DNA of 40,697 bases from a virus: positions 1-40,697 of the IMG/VR virus record IMGVR_UViG_3300030382_001800, one strand, 5' to 3'. Position 1 is the first letter of the stretch; each line of letters begins with the position of its first letter. Under the pieces are notes generated by a model that was not told the origin of the DNA, ran no database searches, and worked only from the letters and a program-made list of their open reading frames with translations. Position numbers and translations under genes: made by a program. Below, piece after piece: positions 14,296-24,200 of this stretch.

Positions 14296-15809
14296 TGCCA
14301 AGTACAAGTGTAACAGTAACAAACCCAACAGGCTCCTCTAGATGGTATAGAGGTCAGTCTTATACTATTCAATGGTCACACACTACTAACTTTGGTGTAA
14401 CTGTAGATCACTTTGAGATAGATTTATTAAAAGGCTCTTCACAGGTACTAGCTATTGCCTCAAATAAAAGTTCTTCATCCTCTTCACATGGTTGGTCGAT
14501 TCCATCAAATCAAACCGAGGATGATGATTATAGAATTAGAATTAAAATGGTTACAGTTGGTGGAGGTGATATTTTATATTCAGATACTTCAGATTATTTT
14601 GACATACATGAAAAGTATCACACAACTACTTTATCTGATGCAAATTCATTATCGGAAACTTTATCTAAATCTGTAGCTACATATCGTACAGACCGATCTT
14701 TATCTGAAACAATTCCATCAGCAGAATCACTAGCTAAAACAATAAGCACTTGGAGATTTGTAAGTACATTATCTAACACAGTTACCCTTGGTGATTCTTT
14801 TTCTAAATTTATTGATACTTGGGAACATATACGATCCGTATCTCATAGTATCTCCACATCTGAATCTTTTACTAAGTCAGTACAGACTTGGAGATATATA
14901 ACTAATTTATCTGAGACTATAAGCACATCTGAATCTTTTACTAAAGCAGTTCAAACTTGGAGATTTATAAGATCGTTTTCAGATTCAATTTCCTTATCCG
15001 ACACATTTGCCGATCCTGTAGTATTTCAGTTTAGGCATGATACTGCTTTAAGCGATTCTTCAACATTAAATGATTCTCTTAATATGTTAGTAGATAGATG
15101 GAGATATATACGATCAATATCTGAAACAGCTACAATATCAGAATCATTATCTAAGTCTATACAATTATGGAGACATATAAGAACTTTATCTGATTCTATA
15201 AGTGTATCAGAAAGTTTAACAAAAGGTATAGACACTTGGAGATTTATAAAAAATACATCTGAAACAATAACAGTATCAGAAAGCCTATCAAAAGCTATAG
15301 AAACATGGAGGCATATAAGAACTTCGTCAGATACTATTAGTGTTGCAGAATCTATTGGTACTCCATCAATTAGAACATGGAGAGTACAAAGGGTTTTAAC
15401 GGATTCAATAAATATGTCAGATTCGGAAAGTCACACTCTAGAAGCATGGAGACAGCAGACAACTGTATTTGCCCTAGACTCGCCAACAGGTGATGAAAAT
15501 TCATATACTGCTAATTGGAAGAGTGGTTGGCATACAGTTTCAGATTTAGGTAATAACAATCTAATAAGACGTTTAAACATTGATTACGGAAGTAGTGATT
15601 CTATAACAGCAAAAATATATACTGATGAAAATGATATGAGTCCTGTGGCAACTAAAACATTTTCAAGTACAGGTAATATCAATACTGTTAAGTCCGAATC
15701 TATTAGGTTAGGTATTAGATGTCGTTATTTTATGATAGCTATTGAGTCTGTCGCATCTGTGAGTTCAGATGCTAGGATTGATAAAATAGAGGTTTCTACA
15801 GATGGCTAA
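14295..15809 (+). CDS. repeat-rich virion surface or fibre protein
   Basis: 504 residues in three parts. Residues 1-105 look like a Ser-Thr-rich Ig-like (Kre9/KNH-type) domain, with SSRWYRGQSYTIQW, W67-SIP, DDDYRIRI and DYFDI. Residues 108-384 are twelve tandem repeats of 22-24 residues with the pattern WR-x-IR-x-LS-[ED]-[ST]-ISxSES-[LF]-[ST]-K-x-x-x-T. Residues 385-504 form a beta-sandwich domain also found as a separate gene just downstream (15802). The layout suggests a binding head on a stalk. Role in host contact is inferred. Overlaps both neighbours. Confidence 0.65.
   Translation: MPSTSVTVTNPTGSSRWYRGQSYTIQWSHTTNFGVTVDHFEIDLLKGSSQVLAIASNKSSSSSSHGWSIPSNQTEDDDYRIRIKMVTVGGGDILYSDTSDYFDIHEKYHTTTLSDANSLSETLSKSVATYRTDRSLSETIPSAESLAKTISTWRFVSTLSNTVTLGDSFSKFIDTWEHIRSVSHSISTSESFTKSVQTWRYITNLSETISTSESFTKAVQTWRFIRSFSDSISLSDTFADPVVFQFRHDTALSDSSTLNDSLNMLVDRWRYIRSISETATISESLSKSIQLWRHIRTLSDSISVSESLTKGIDTWRFIKNTSETITVSESLSKAIETWRHIRTSSDTISVAESIGTPSIRTWRVQRVLTDSINMSDSESHTLEAWRQQTTVFALDSPTGDENSYTANWKSGWHTVSDLGNNNLIRRLNIDYGSSDSITAKIYTDENDMSPVATKTFSSTGNINTVKSESIRLGIRCRYFMIAIESVASVSSDARIDKIEVSTDG
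14616..15446 (+). repeat. twelve in-frame tandem repeats of about 69 bp
   Basis: Codes for twelve units of 22-24 residues within the 14295 gene. The most regular unit is WRYITNLSETISTSESFTK followed by AVQT. Tryptophan opens units 3-5 and 8-12; units 1, 2 and 7 open with Y or F. DNA identity between units is moderate (TGGAGA-TATA blocks), so the array is not recent. Confidence 0.9.
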
Positions 15810-16170
15810 TCAATCTAAAGTTATTAAAATAGATGATTCAAGCTCAACTAGCACATTATCTGTTTTAAGAAAGACAGGTTGGTTTACTCTTAGCGACATG
15901 GGTCATAAGGTAAATGTAAGAAGATTTAATATTCGCTATTTAAGTGAAGATGACGTAACTGTAACAATATATACAGATGGAGATGAATCATCGGTAGTTA
16001 AAACAATAACTATAACTAAAAACTCAGGTAATTCAGCAACAAATTTAAAAAAGTATAGAAGTATTAGTGTAGGCAGAAGAGCACAAGTAGCTATGGTAAA
16101 GATAGTTTCAAGCTCAACTGATAATCCAATAACTATATATAAAATGGAGCTAGAAGTAGATGGCAATTAA
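15802..16170 (+). CDS. beta-sandwich protein, duplicate of upstream C-terminal domain
   Basis: 122 residues. It aligns along its length with residues 395-504 of the 14295 product: GWFTLSDMG against GWHTVSDLG, VRRFNIRY against IRRLNIDY, VTVTIYTD against ITAKIYTD, and the ending KMELEVDG against KIEVSTDG. A domain was therefore duplicated as a free-standing gene. It overlaps both neighbours by a few bases. No enzyme motif. Probably a surface or fibre-associated protein working with the larger one. Confidence 0.65.
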   Translation: MANQSKVIKIDDSSSTSTLSVLRKTGWFTLSDMGHKVNVRRFNIRYLSEDDVTVTIYTDGDESSVVKTITITKNSGNSATNLKKYRSISVGRRAQVAMVKIVSSSTDNPITIYKMELEVDGN

Positions 16171-16417
16171 GACAGGACAAAAGAAAACAGATAGAGCAGT
16201 AGAGGCAATGGACTCATCTATAAGTAATAGGCAAAAATCTATTGGGTTTACAAAAGGTGAAGTAGCATCTTCTGAAATAGGAATAAATGATTTTAGATTC
16301 TCATCACTTAGGGCAAATCAATTAGGCCCCGGATCACCATCAAAAGGTGAGGGTCGATTATATGTTAAAGATGGTGACGGATTTTTATATTATATAACAG
16401 CAACGAAAGTAGGTTAA
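16160..16417 (+). CDS. small structural protein, 85 aa
   Basis: Starts inside the end of the 15802 gene. The N-terminal half is charged and helical; the second half (GPGSPSKGEGRLYVKDGDGF) has the G-x-G-x-LYV...G-x-LYY pattern also found in the 9152 product and in tail-fibre N-termini. Likely a virion protein; no specific role can be assigned. Confidence 0.6.
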   Translation: MAIKTGQKKTDRAVEAMDSSISNRQKSIGFTKGEVASSEIGINDFRFSSLRANQLGPGSPSKGEGRLYVKDGDGFLYYITATKVG

Positions 16418-16422
16418 ATAAA

Positions 16423-17010
16423 ATGGCTTGGAATTATTTACCTGTTATAGCATCTAAATTGGGTGCTATAGCAAAGCACAAAGATACAGCAGGTGGTATA
16501 GCATCAATATTAGGTAATTTAGCAGGAAGAGGTGCGTATCAAGATGCTTCAGCTACAGGAGCAGAACAACAGTATATGCAAATGTTAAAAAGAAGATCGC
16601 AGGAGGGAATGTACAGCAGGGGAGATAGAGCAGGTATGCTTCAGGACATAGCTATGCAATCAGGTGGAATAGCACACCAAGCTAAACAAGGTATTCAAAA
16701 CCAAATGGTTGGTCAAGGTTTAGAGGGTAGTATTATTGGTTCTCAGGCAGGTCTACAGGCTGATGCAAGTAAAATGAAAACACTAGCTGATGCCAACATA
16801 GGTTTAAATAGGTCTAATAAAAAGTTTATGTTACAGGCTGAGGATCAATTACTTGGTAAGAAAATGGAGTTAGCTAATCGCATGAGAAGTCAAAAGTATG
16901 CAAATAAACTTGGGTGGGCTGACAGTATAGAGGATATGGCTTTTTCAAAACATTTAGAAAAGATGACCCCTGAAGAATTTGAACGATATCAATTAAGTCA
17001 AAGGGGTTAA
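16423..17010 (+). CDS. putative internal virion protein, 195 aa
   Basis: Gly-, Ala- and Gln-rich helical protein (KLGAIAKHKDTAGGIASILG; QSGGIAHQAKQGIQNQMVGQ). Such composition and the place before a giant virion protein are typical of the smaller ejection or internal core proteins of podoviruses, which leave the head with the DNA and help form a channel across the cell envelope. The C-terminus (KMTPEEFERYQLSQRG) is charged. No enzyme motif. Followed after 2 nt by the 17013 gene. Confidence 0.5.
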   Translation: MAWNYLPVIASKLGAIAKHKDTAGGIASILGNLAGRGAYQDASATGAEQQYMQMLKRRSQEGMYSRGDRAGMLQDIAMQSGGIAHQAKQGIQNQMVGQGLEGSIIGSQAGLQADASKMKTLADANIGLNRSNKKFMLQAEDQLLGKKMELANRMRSQKYANKLGWADSIEDMAFSKHLEKMTPEEFERYQLSQRG

Positions 17011-17012
17011 TT

Positions 17013-18266
17013 ATGGGTGTATATAGAGGAGTATTATTAGACCTACATAAGAATAGGTTAGCTAGGTATCAAAAGAATCAAATAGCTAAACAGAAAGCTG
17101 AAAAAGATAAACGCACATCAAACATTGCATTATTAAAAACAGAAGTTCCTGTTCACGAAGAAAATGGTAAATATTACATTACAAATAAAAAAGGTGAATT
17201 AGAAGAAGTTGATAAAGGTCTATATGATAGTCAAGTAGAAAGAAATAGGTTGGCACAAGTAGCTAGAGGTGAATTAGAGGCAACTTATAATATTCCACCA
17301 ACATTGCAAAAGCAAAGGGAAGATCATTATAATACAGAGGCTGAAAAATTTAAAGCACAGGAAGCTGATTCTATTAAATCAGAAGCAGAATTTGCTCGTA
17401 GAAAAGCGGAAGCTTTAAAAAATAAGCCTATTGATAAAGTTGTTAATGAAGCAGTTGTTAAGGAGCAACCGCCAACTAAATTAGCAGATGAATTAATTGG
17501 TGGTAAATATAGCTCTAATCCAACAGAAGAAAGTATTGCTCCAAGAAAGGATTTTACTGAGAAACATAATGAAGCACTAGTGCAGAGAGCACAATTTATT
17601 GCAGGTAAAGACCCTATTGTTACAGGTACTAAAGACCCTAATAAAGTAGCATCTCAAACGATGACACCAAATATTATGTCAGGTCAAAATCATCCACAAG
17701 CTACAAATTTACTCACTAACAATAATATTGGTGGTATGGTGGTAGGTCAAGCTCCAAATACAGGTATACAAAGTATAAAACAAGGTGCAGTATTAGCTGA
17801 TCCAAATTTTTCAAATGTGAAAGCAAACCCATTTAAAACTAGACAAGATAGTATGTTTGGTGGAAAAATTAAACCTACACCACTAACAGGCAGGGATAGA
17901 ATTGCAGGTTGGGGTAGAGACCCTAAACCTGTAAAAGTTCGAGAACAATTAACATCAACCCCGATGATGGGTCAATCTCAATCTCAATCATCGAAATTGC
18001 AAAGAGCAAACCAAAAAGTTATAAATACAATGGGCGGTACGTTAGGTATGTTGTTGTCAAAACCTAGTGAATCTGTAAATAAAAAAGTTGCAAATTTATC
18101 TTCAACACCAAAGAAAGATGAGTATTCTCAATTAAAAGCAAAGAATCAACAAATATGGGATAAGTTTATTAATACTATAAAAGCAGGTTGGAATAAAAAA
18201 CCACAACCAAAAGTGAAACAAGCATATAAACCTAGATCTAGTTCAGAACGATATAAAGTACAATAA
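17013..18266 (+). CDS. putative internal virion protein, 417 aa
   Basis: Basic, largely disordered protein rich in K, Q, N and P. The first 150 residues are strongly helical and coiled-coil-like (ARYQKNQIAKQKAEKDKRT; EAEFARRKAEALKNK); the rest is low-complexity with repeated short motifs around SQSQSSKLQRANQK. Sits between two other candidate ejection proteins and is spaced 2 nt from each, so all three are probably made together. Function inferred from context only. Confidence 0.5.
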   Translation: MGVYRGVLLDLHKNRLARYQKNQIAKQKAEKDKRTSNIALLKTEVPVHEENGKYYITNKKGELEEVDKGLYDSQVERNRLAQVARGELEATYNIPPTLQKQREDHYNTEAEKFKAQEADSIKSEAEFARRKAEALKNKPIDKVVNEAVVKEQPPTKLADELIGGKYSSNPTEESIAPRKDFTEKHNEALVQRAQFIAGKDPIVTGTKDPNKVASQTMTPNIMSGQNHPQATNLLTNNNIGGMVVGQAPNTGIQSIKQGAVLADPNFSNVKANPFKTRQDSMFGGKIKPTPLTGRDRIAGWGRDPKPVKVREQLTSTPMMGQSQSQSSKLQRANQKVINTMGGTLGMLLSKPSESVNKKVANLSSTPKKDEYSQLKAKNQQIWDKFINTIKAGWNKKPQPKVKQAYKPRSSSERYKVQ

Positions 18267-18268
18267 TT

Positions 18269-21200
18269 ATGCCGAATCTTTTTCGATTTGTTACTGATGC
18301 TGTAAAGCAGTTCGAGTACGGATCAGCAGACCAAAATCAATATGGAAACCATATATGGACACCTGAACTAGAAGAGCTTTATGGTGCTCAAAAGGGTAAT
18401 ACATTTATAGGTAGGGATGCGGATGGTAATCCTGCTGAATATCATTATGCATATTATGATGATCCACAAACAGGTGAAGAAGCTTCAGATTATATAGTTG
18501 GTAAACTATGGCAAAATGCCGGAAATGATTCTATACGTTTTGCATCTAATTATACAGGTCTACCACCTGATGACCCTACAGTAAAAAATTACGCTAAACA
18601 AATAGAAATAAATCGTAAGGATGAAAATGCTAAAAATGCAGTTCAACGATTTAATAATTATCAAGAAGCATCCCAAGCTTTACCTGATCTAATAGCGGAG
18701 AACCCTAGTAAAAAATCTCAGATAGAAAAATTAGTAGAAACAGGATACTATGTAGCCGATCAAGTGAGAGGTCTTTTAGCTGAAGAAGAAGAGAAGAAGA
18801 AGCCCGAAAAAGAAGAAAAGAAACAGGGAAAAGACTTTGAAGACCATGCAACTGAGTTTGGTAAATCATTTATGGTTGGTGTGGGTCAGTTAGGTGAAAC
18901 TGTTGGTGGTGGATTACAATGGGCTGAAGAAAACTTTGATGCAGATTTAAATGCTCAAGCTGTTAGAGATTATTCTCAGGGCATTATAGATGACTATTGG
19001 ATACCTGAATTAAATAAAGAATTTGAGTGGTCAGATATGGCTACTCCTGAATTTTATACTACAAAGTTTTCACAAAATCTACCAAATCTATTAGCACTAA
19101 TGATACCGGGTATGGGTGCAGGTAGCATTGCAGGTAGAGGATTATTAAAACTAGGTGCAGGTAGAGGGTTAACTACTGTAGGACAAGCTGTTACAGGTGC
19201 ACTAGCTAGTAGACCACTTGAGTCTGCTATGGAAGCATCTCAAGTATATACAGAACTTAGAGATCAAGGTGTAGGGGTAGAGGATGCATCTAGAGGTGCT
19301 AGTGAAACATTTGAAAAGAACCTGTCGCTAATAGGATTAGATGCTGTTCAGTTTGGATTAGCTTTTAGTGGTCTTAATAAAGTGTTCAGACCTAGTATGG
19401 TTAATTTTATTAAAGGTACAGGTAAGATAGGGGTCGCATCAGGAATTGAGGGTGGAGAAGAATTAGTACAGCTTTATTTTAGTGAGGCAGGTAAAGCATC
19501 AGCACTAGGGCAACCTGACCCTGATTTAGTTGAAAATTTATCATTAGCTACCCCAACACAGAAAGAAGCATTCGCTTTAGGTGCATTTATGGGAGGTACT
19601 TTCCAAACTATCTCTGCTATAGGTGGCTTAGGTGGGTCAGAGGGTGAAATAAAGCTAACTAAAGAACAAATAGAGAATATAATTGAAGAAGAAACAGAAA
19701 AATTAACTATACTACAAGCTCGTGAACAAGCAACACAAGAGCCAATTACACCTGAACAGGAAGAAGCAAGTAATTTAGTTAACAGTTTAGAAAACTACCC
19801 TGATGTTACTGCTGAGTTTGTTGAGCAGGAGCTTGTTGATATTATGTCTGAAGAAGACTTAATAAATGCAGGTTATCCTGTTGAAAGTTTTGATTTATTA
19901 AACATTGAACAAGTACAAGAAGGAGAAGAAGGCTATGTCGAAGGACAAACAAATTACAGGGTCGGTGTCGAAGCAACCAACTATGAACATGAGGATACAG
20001 GGCAAAGACGGATTTTATTCTCCGGCAGTACCTCTAGAAGCGGTGTCATCGAAGATACTGTCGAAGCTATCCTCACAAGACTCGACAAGGTTAATCCAAA
20101 TCTTAAACAAAGAATAGATGCTTGGATACAGAGAGTCGAGAGAACTGCAAATGAATTAGGCGAGTCATTACCATTTACAGGTAATGAATTATTTAGTAAA
20201 GCTTTCACATATAATACAATGGGATATGGTAATGAAACAGAAATACCATTCCTATTTACAATACCTGAAGCTCTTGTAAATGATGTTATTGCTGAATTTG
20301 GAACGAAAGATGGTACTAATTTACTTGAGCAAATGCGTGGGGATGCACCTGTACAAACTGAAGCTCAGGTTGGCGAACTTGCAGTTACAGGTGAAGATAT
20401 ACAGCAAGATGTTGCCGAACAGCAAGTTGAAGCACCACCCACACTAGAAGCATTTGTTTCTAGAAAGAGAGAACAGCATGATGGTGTTTGGACAAAAGAG
20501 TTAGCTAAGGAAGCTAGGGATGAATATCGTAGGTTGTTTAAACAGCCTGATACACCAATGATTACAGAGGGAACAGCTATTGAAGAACCTATAGTTGAAG
20601 AAAAACCAAAAGCTAAACCAAAGAAAAAAGATGAACAAAAAGATGACTCGGTATATACGGCAGAAAGAATTGAAAAATTATTAAGTGATAGTGGAGTAAA
20701 AGCATTAAATAATGTTGATGGTTTATCGGAGATGGGTAGTTCTGTACCAATGAAAGAGGTGCAGAAATTAGTTAAAAAATATAATCTAAAACCTAATGGT
20801 AAATCAAAATGGGATATGTTAAAGGCTATACAAAATCACTTATCTAAACCTAAACAAAAATATGAGCTTGGCACTAAAGTAAGTGGTGTAGCTAGGGTTA
20901 CTAAAAAGAATCCTAGTGGTGTGGCAGTTATTTCAGGATATAATCCTAACACAGGTGAATACACATTTGAAGCAACTAAATCATCCATTGATAAAGGATT
21001 AACATTAAAAGAGGGTGAGTTTAGTGTACCTGATGAATCAAGATCAAAAGGTATAAAAAGATTTAATAATTTTAATGAGCTACCAAAAAGTAAAAGAAAA
21101 CAAGCTCGTTTAGATGCTAGTACATTTAGAAAGAATGTAAATAGTGGAAAATATGATGAGGTATTTGGTCAAGAAATATTAGACAGTATAAGTGGAGAAC

Positions 21201-24200
21201 AAGCACAGCAAGATTATAGATTTGAAAAGATTGGTGAACGATTAGGTTTTGATTTAAGTAAGGGAACAGAAAGAGCTAGTGCATTACCTAAAATAGAAGA
21301 GTTACTAGAAAAAGTTAGAAGGGGAGAGGAGAAGTCTTTTGAACAAGAAGCTTTAGATGACTTAGATGTTTTCTTAGGGGAAGTGGGAAGAAAAGAAGGA
21401 TTTAAAATTAGTCCTAAGAAGTATATTTCTACAGAAGAAGCGTGGAATAGATTAAAGAACAAAAAACCTATACTTAGACCCGGTGAAAAAATTGAAGATA
21501 AACACGCAAGAAAAATTATAAAACGTATAGAAACAATGTCGATAAAAGACTTAGCTAGTATATTTGATAATAATGATGATGTATCAACTATATTAGTAGC
21601 TCCTAGATTTTGGTATCGTGAGGATATAGCGGATATGTTTAAAGAAGCATCAAAAACTGATCCTAATATATATGAAAAGCAATCATTGTTTTTAACAATT
21701 TTAGGTATTCTAAGTAACGGAAATAATCCTCAAGTTAATTATCAACAAGCTTTTGAGATGTTACAAAATATTAAAGGTAAGAAACTTCCATTAAAAAGTC
21801 ATGTGCAAGGTAAAAATAAAGAAGCAGGTATTGCATTTGGCGGTCTTACTGAAGCAGGGTTTGCTTATGGTACTGTGAGATGGAGACAAGTGGGAAAATC
21901 AGGTCAAGTTCTACAGAAAATAATTGATGAGTATGGTGTAAAAGGTTTAGATAAATTTTTATTAAAAAAGTTTAAAGCTAAAGATTTAAAAAAGAAATAT
22001 AGTAATCTAAATACTTATGGTGAAGGTGGTAATGTTATGAGTCATATTGAAACTATACCTCAGCAAAACAAAGAGGTTTATGGTGCGGAAGTGTTTGGCA
22101 GAAAACTAGGTACTTTTATAGTAAATATGCATGGTATACATGAGGATGCAGTTATAGATGTTTGGATGGATAGAATGTTGTCTAGATACACAGGTATGTT
22201 AAAGAAGTTTAAAACTGAATCATCTCAAAACGCAAAAGATTATTTAGATCAAGCACTAAAAAATGTAGCGGAGAGAATGACAGAAATAACAGGAGTTGAT
22301 TGGGGGATAGATCAAGTCCAAGCAGTTCTTTGGTACAATGAAAAAGAAATGTATATTAAAGCAGGAGTAAAACCCGAAAAAGGAGTAAGTTATGCCCAAG
22401 TCGCAAAACAACAAAGAGCCCTTAGCACATCCAAAAGTGATGAAGGAAGTGTTAAAGATGGAAAAAGAAATGTTCTCGGAGGAAAACCTAAAATTAGCGG
22501 AGAAACTTCTCAAGGAAGAACTAAGCAACCTGCCTTTAAAATAGGTTTCAGAACCCCTGCGGATCAGAAACCTAACGTATCAAACGATTACTCTAACACT
22601 TCTAAACACTTTGATTCAAAAGTACCTAATGATGTCCGTAAAGAAGCGAGACAAATGGAGAAAGAATATGCTCCATCAAAGTTTCGTGATTTCTTAAATA
22701 CATTTTACTCACAAGTAAAACGAATAAACCCTGCTATTGCTAACGCTTTTAGACGTTTTCAGCGTAATAATATAAAAATAGTAAAAGACTTTGAAGCTAA
22801 GGTGAAGCCTTACGCTAACTTCCTAAAGAAAATGAGTAGAAGGCAATGGTACAGACCAATAAAGTGGAGGAAGCATCGAGTAGATTATATGATCTTAAAG
22901 AAAGCTCTACTTAATGGTGATAGAAAAATGATTGATCAGATCAATGCAAAGTATGGGATGGAAGATGCATATAACGCATCTAGAGAGGCTCTAGATAATA
23001 TACATGAACAGGCAGGAGCAGTTGGTTTAGATATAGGATTCATACAAGAATATTTTCCTAGACTTGTCGCAAACCCTAGACAGTACATGATATACATTAG
23101 AAAAACTTTAGGTAAAGATAGTAGTCTTGTATCAAAGATTGATGAAACAATAAGAGATGAACAAGCTAAAAGAAAAGATAAAATAACTGATGAAGAGAAA
23201 GCAGTAATTGCACAACACATTATTAAAGGTCATACAGGAAGAGTATCTGTGGGTAGAGCAGATAATGCTAAGGCTAGACAAATAGATTATGTTGCAGATG
23301 ATGCTCTAAGATTTTACCATGACCCACATATTGCTATAATGAATTATGCACATAGTTTTGCTGATATGATTTCCGCATCTCAGTTTCTTGGTGGGTCACC
23401 AAATAGATATAGTATTAGAAGTCATAAGCTAGGAAAGAAACGATACTATTATATTTATGATGAATTAGATCAAATAAAGATGCCCGGGCCTGATGGGCTA
23501 AAACCAAGATTATATAAAAACCGAAAAGGTGAAAATATAATGAAAAGGTTAGATGAACTTAGACAAATGCATCAGCAAAGAGTTGGGCTACCTAATATGA
23601 ATTTATATGATCAGATTGGTGGAATGATGATTAGGATGAGAAACCAACATGGTTTAAACGCTGATCAAGAATCAAGATTATTAAGTTTATTTGAGGCATA
23701 CTTCAATAGAAATAAAATGAGTCCATTCGTACAAAAGTTTAAACATTTATCCTACATAGATACAATGGGATCACCATTCTCAGCTATAACGCAGTTAGGC
23801 GATTTAGGGGTAGCAGTATACAGGTCATCTAAATCATCAAAATTAGGTTACCTAAGCCCACTTACATATGGTAAAGTGTTAAAGAATTTTATTATGTCTA
23901 TGTTAAATAAAAGTAATTACAGCATGGAAGATATGGGTATTGATCCTTTAGGATTAGAGTTTAGAACCGATTCAACATGGTCAGGTAAATTATTAGAGGC
24001 AGTATTTAAATACACAGGTATACGCAAAATGGATCAGGTAGGTAAAGAGACTTATGTAAATACTGTGATGAATGGATATAAGAAACAGGCAAATATTAAG
24101 AATCCAAAAAATAAAAGATATAAAGATTTAGTACGAAGATTAGAACAGAAATTTGAACCTCAAGAAGTACAGCAGTTACTTAAAGATTTAAAGAATGGGA

